Source of the DNA: Acetobacteraceae bacterium
Lineage (GTDB): Bacteria > Pseudomonadota > Alphaproteobacteria > Acetobacterales > Acetobacteraceae
Assembly: GCA_947478535.1 (NCBI GenBank)
Contig: CANJXD010000348.1
Coordinates: 1 to 6,280, forward strand
Reading direction: 5' to 3'
Length of the DNA: 6,280 bases
Shown here one piece after another: positions 5,109-6,280 of the stretch. The first letter of the stretch is position 1; every line of letters starts with the position of its first letter. Below the pieces are notes generated by a model that saw only the letters and a list, made by a program, of their open reading frames with translations, did no database searches and was not told where the DNA came from. The position numbers and the translations under genes were made by a program.

Positions 5109-6280
5109 ATGACGCGCTTCATCATGATCGCCCTCGACGGCCTCCGCCCCGACATGGTCTCGGCGGACGCCACCTCGCATCTGGCCGCCCTTGCCGCCGC
5201 CGGCACGCGCTTCGCGAATGCCCGCAGCGTCTTCCCCTCGGAAACCCGTGTCGCGACACCCTCGCTCATCACGGGCTGTCGGCCGGGTGGGCATGGCATG
5301 GTCGCCAATACCCTTTATGACGCGAAGGTCGCGCCGGACCGCCTGCTGCGCACCAAGCTGGCGGAGGATGTGCTCGCCATGGCGCAGGGTGGCGAGACGC
5401 CGCTGCAACGCCCGAGCCTGGGTGAGCGGCTGGGCGCGGCGGGCCTCACCTTCGCCCTGGTCAGCGCCGGCACGGCAGGCGCCGCGCGACTGCTGCACCC
5501 GGCGGCGGACCGGCTCGGCATGTTCCGCTGGAATGTCGAGGACACCGAAGGGGCGACCGCGATCGCGATGCGGGACCGCTTCGGCGAAACGCCGGCGCCC
5601 GCCGTGCCCAACGCGCCCCGCCTGGACCACGCCGCGCGCATCCTGCTGGAGCATGTGCTGCCGGAACTCCGCCCCGATGTGACGCTGGTCTGGCTGTCGG
5701 AGCCGGACATCTCCTTCCACTGGGGCGGGCTGCTGGCCTCGCATGCGCGGGATGCGCTGCGGGCGGCGGATGCGATCCTAGGCCAGGTCATCGCCTGGCG
5801 GGATGCACAGCCGGATGCGGCTGATATCGCCATCATCGTGCTGTCGGACCACGGCCATGTCACCGGGCGCGGCAAGCTGTCGCTGCGCGATGAACTGGTG
5901 AAGGCCGGCTTCCGTGCCGGCACCGGCCTTGGCGCCGGCGTCGATGTCGTCGTCGCACCGGCCGCGGCGCCGGGCCTGTGGTTCCGCGATCCTGGCCTGG
6001 TGCCGCAGGTGGCCGCCTGGCTCGCCACCCAGCCCTGGTGCGCGGCCCTGCTGGCGCGGGACCCGGCGATGCTTCCGCCAGGGGAGGCGCTTGGCCTCTC
6101 GGTACTCGGCAGCGGCCACGCCCGCAGCGCCGATCTCGTCGTCACCTTCGCGGGCAGCGAGGCGGCGGATGAATGGGGCCTGCCCGGCCATGCGCCCTTC
6201 GATGCGCCGGATGTGCCGGAAGGTGGCGGCATGCATGGCGGGCTGCACCGGGCCGAGCTCGCGACGGTGCTGGTCATGCA
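5109..6280 (+). CDS. alkaline-phosphatase-superfamily phosphodiesterase / nucleotide pyrophosphatase-like protein (3' end cut by the window)
   Basis: 390 codons are present and the frame is still open at the window edge. The set of two-metal (usually Zn) ligands of the type I phosphodiesterase/nucleotide-pyrophosphatase (NPP) fold is visible in order. These are D10 in MIALDGLRPD, the nucleophile T46 in VFPSETRVATPSLITG (NPP pattern 'FP..T'), D200 and H204 in LSEPDISFHWGG, D247 and H248 in VLSDHGHV, and H376 in GMHGGLH. After that last histidine, family members usually have only a few tens of residues left. It should cleave phosphodiester, pyrophosphate or phosphomonoester substrates; which one cannot be told. 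The start is uncertain: ATG 5109 gives MTRFIMIALDG, right at the fold's first strand, but has no Shine-Dalgarno. An in-frame ATG at 5052 would add 19 basic, unconserved-looking residues encoded by the hairpin. Neither start gives a signal peptide, so the product is probably cytoplasmic. It lies 78 bases after phoX, perhaps co-transcribed. Confidence 0.87.
   Translation, partial: MTRFIMIALDGLRPDMVSADATSHLAALAAAGTRFANARSVFPSETRVATPSLITGCRPGGHGMVANTLYDAKVAPDRLLRTKLAEDVLAMAQGGETPLQRPSLGERLGAAGLTFALVSAGTAGAARLLHPAADRLGMFRWNVEDTEGATAIAMRDRFGETPAPAVPNAPRLDHAARILLEHVLPELRPDVTLVWLSEPDISFHWGGLLASHARDALRAADAILGQVIAWRDAQPDAADIAIIVLSDHGHVTGRGKLSLRDELVKAGFRAGTGLGAGVDVVVAPAAAPGLWFRDPGLVPQVAAWLATQPWCAALLARDPAMLPPGEALGLSVLGSGHARSADLVVTFAGSEAADEWGLPGHAPFDAPDVPEGGGMHGGLHRAELATVLVM

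Overview
The window is very GC-rich, with strong G/C preference at third codon positions. It carries a solitary Bug/TTT-type solute-binding protein, a MarR regulator, a class A flavoprotein hydroxylase fragment and a Tat-exported PhoX phosphatase. This fits a free-living alphaproteobacterium, most likely of the Acetobacteraceae (Roseomonas-like). That placement is inferred from composition and gene families; no marker gene is present.

Left part (1-2250): the 3' third of a FAD-dependent aromatic-ring hydroxylase gene (+) converges on a MarR-family regulator (-) with only 12 bases between them. The regulator is divergent from an intact, exported tripartite-tricarboxylate-transporter (TTT/Bug) substrate-binding protein (+). 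The 141-base divergent region carries a tandem 18-bp direct repeat that may be a regulatory site. No TctA/TctB membrane genes are in view, so the binding protein is an orphan here. The layout suggests a small module for sensing, binding and oxidising an aromatic or carboxylated compound, with MarR as the local switch.

Middle (2228-3056): a decayed region. On the minus strand, about 40 codons read as the C-terminal helices of a second MarR protein. Abutting them on the plus strand is the middle-to-late part of a second TTT binding protein, lacking the N-terminal half and the last ~35 residues. The two fragments have the same divergent order as the intact pair, with the promoter region and both 5' halves missing, as one internal deletion would leave. 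About 230 bases without a recognisable gene follow.

Right part (3057-6280): a complete PhoX-family (DUF839) alkaline phosphatase with a Tat-type leader. A strong 14-bp hairpin follows, then an alkaline-phosphatase-superfamily phosphodiesterase/pyrophosphatase-like gene that runs off the right edge and lacks only its C-terminus. The first product should work in the periplasm. The second has no visible export signal and probably works in the cytoplasm. Together they suggest phosphate-ester salvage, but no convincing Pho box was found by eye.

I found no tRNA, rRNA, CRISPR array, insertion sequence or phage gene. Apart from the degraded MarR/TTT pair and the two repeat/hairpin structures, the window looks like ordinary chromosomal gene content.
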